A DNA stretch of 64,000 bases from Pseudomonas sp. StFLB209 (GTDB lineage Bacteria; Pseudomonadota; Gammaproteobacteria; Pseudomonadales; Pseudomonadaceae), in NCBI RefSeq assembly GCF_000829415.1, contig NZ_AP014637.1, positions 4,171,001 through 4,235,000 on the forward strand. Reading direction: 5' to 3'. The notes under the pieces were generated by a model. That model searched no databases and was not told where the DNA came from. It was given only the letters and a program-made list of their open reading frames with translations. The translations under genes and the position numbers were made by a program. Positions 63,824 through 64,000 of the stretch are shown in pieces (the first letter of the stretch is position 1; each line of letters starts with the position of its first letter).

Positions 63824-64000
63824 TCAGGGTTTTTCGCCCTTGCTGCGGCGCAGCACGATATCGGCCAGACACGACTCCAGATCGCCCAAGTGATCGATCA
63901 CCGAGTGGGCGCCCAGGCTGTACAGGTGCAGCGTGGCCTGGGCACGCTGACGCTCGCGCTGGTCGTGATCCAGTGCCTGCCATTGCTCGGCGCTCAGGCC
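63824..64000 (-). CDS. phnX: Phosphonoacetaldehyde hydrolase, C-terminal fragment (5' part outside window)
   Basis: 58 codons of the C-terminus run from the window edge to TGA at 63824: GLSAEQWQALDHDQRERQRA, then LGAHSVIDHLGDLESCLADI. The GLS-x-E-x-W-x-AL and GAH-x-VID blocks match the end of PhnX, the HAD-family enzyme that splits phosphonoacetaldehyde in 2-aminoethylphosphonate breakdown. The catalytic part is off-window, so identification rests on the tail only. Confidence 0.65.
   Translation of the reverse strand, partial: GLSAEQWQALDHDQRERQRAQATLHLYSLGAHSVIDHLGDLESCLADIVLRRSKGEKP

Noticed and set aside
1..64000. CRISPR array, insertion sequence transposase, rRNA operon or replication origin
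   Set aside because: No regularly spaced direct repeats, transposase frames, rRNA sequence or DnaA-box clusters were seen.

Overview
The window is chromosomal DNA from a fluorescent-type Pseudomonas (P. fluorescens/P. putida lineage). Support comes from high-GC codon use, Pseudomonas-restricted families (DUF1654, DUF2789, DUF4404, PilZ-lolCDE next to sthA/gap/mfd), the fused ShaA subunit, SfnR/MsuD, the soxR-monooxygenase pair and several REP-like intergenic repeats. The organism assignment is inferred from gene content. No database search was run.

Layout. 1-5 kb: truncated corA, a crotonase, small proteins, a periplasmic cytochrome c, a membrane protein and an 11-residue-repeat periplasmic protein. 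5.1-10.3 kb: a compact phage-derived island ending beside tRNA-Ser(GGA). It holds an S24/LexA-fold repressor, an SOS-boxed DUF1654 gene, a twin-operator promoter, a Com-type zinc-finger translational regulator coupled to a secreted protein, a terminator, a lambda-R-like endolysin coupled to a tiny lipoprotein and DUF1353, and a second HTH regulator. No capsid, tail, terminase or integrase gene is present. 10.4-24.3 kb: DUF3142 pair, cytochrome b561, the ybhP-clsB-ybhN membrane-lipid operon, a BdlA-like PAS chemoreceptor, a DksA paralogue lacking the zinc cysteines, a membrane chemoreceptor with a C-terminal sensor, and an orphan Tle1/DUF2235 phospholipase-effector gene.

24.5-30.6 kb: the six-gene shaACDEFG Na+/H+ antiporter operon. 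30.8-32.7 kb: two unrecognised genes in an A+T-richer patch. 32.7-39 kb: EamA exporter with divergent XRE-cupin regulator, an FAD protein, soxR with a clear SoxR-type promoter facing a monooxygenase, and a msuD-sfnR sulfonate dicistron. 39.2-42.6 kb: the two-gene NHEJ system ku-ligD. 42.7-55.5 kb: Tat-exported aldo/keto reductase, SNF2-SWIM helicase, mfd-csiV, gap, an organic-acid MFS transporter and sthA. 55.5-64 kb: glycerophosphodiesterase, PilZ protein, the lolC-lolD-lolE operon interrupted by a 169-bp inverted-repeat element, a metal-type two-component system, queF, DUF4404 and the 3' end of phnX.

Two families of small inverted-repeat elements are visible: one with four copies, each just after a stop codon (about 6.1, 23.2, 35.8 and 43.8 kb), and one inside the lol operon. 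The most promising candidate for an undescribed system is the 5.1-10.0 kb island. It reads as a repressor/SOS-controlled secretion and lysis module in which a Com-like factor is coupled to a secreted protein instead of the DNA-modification gene found in phage Mu.
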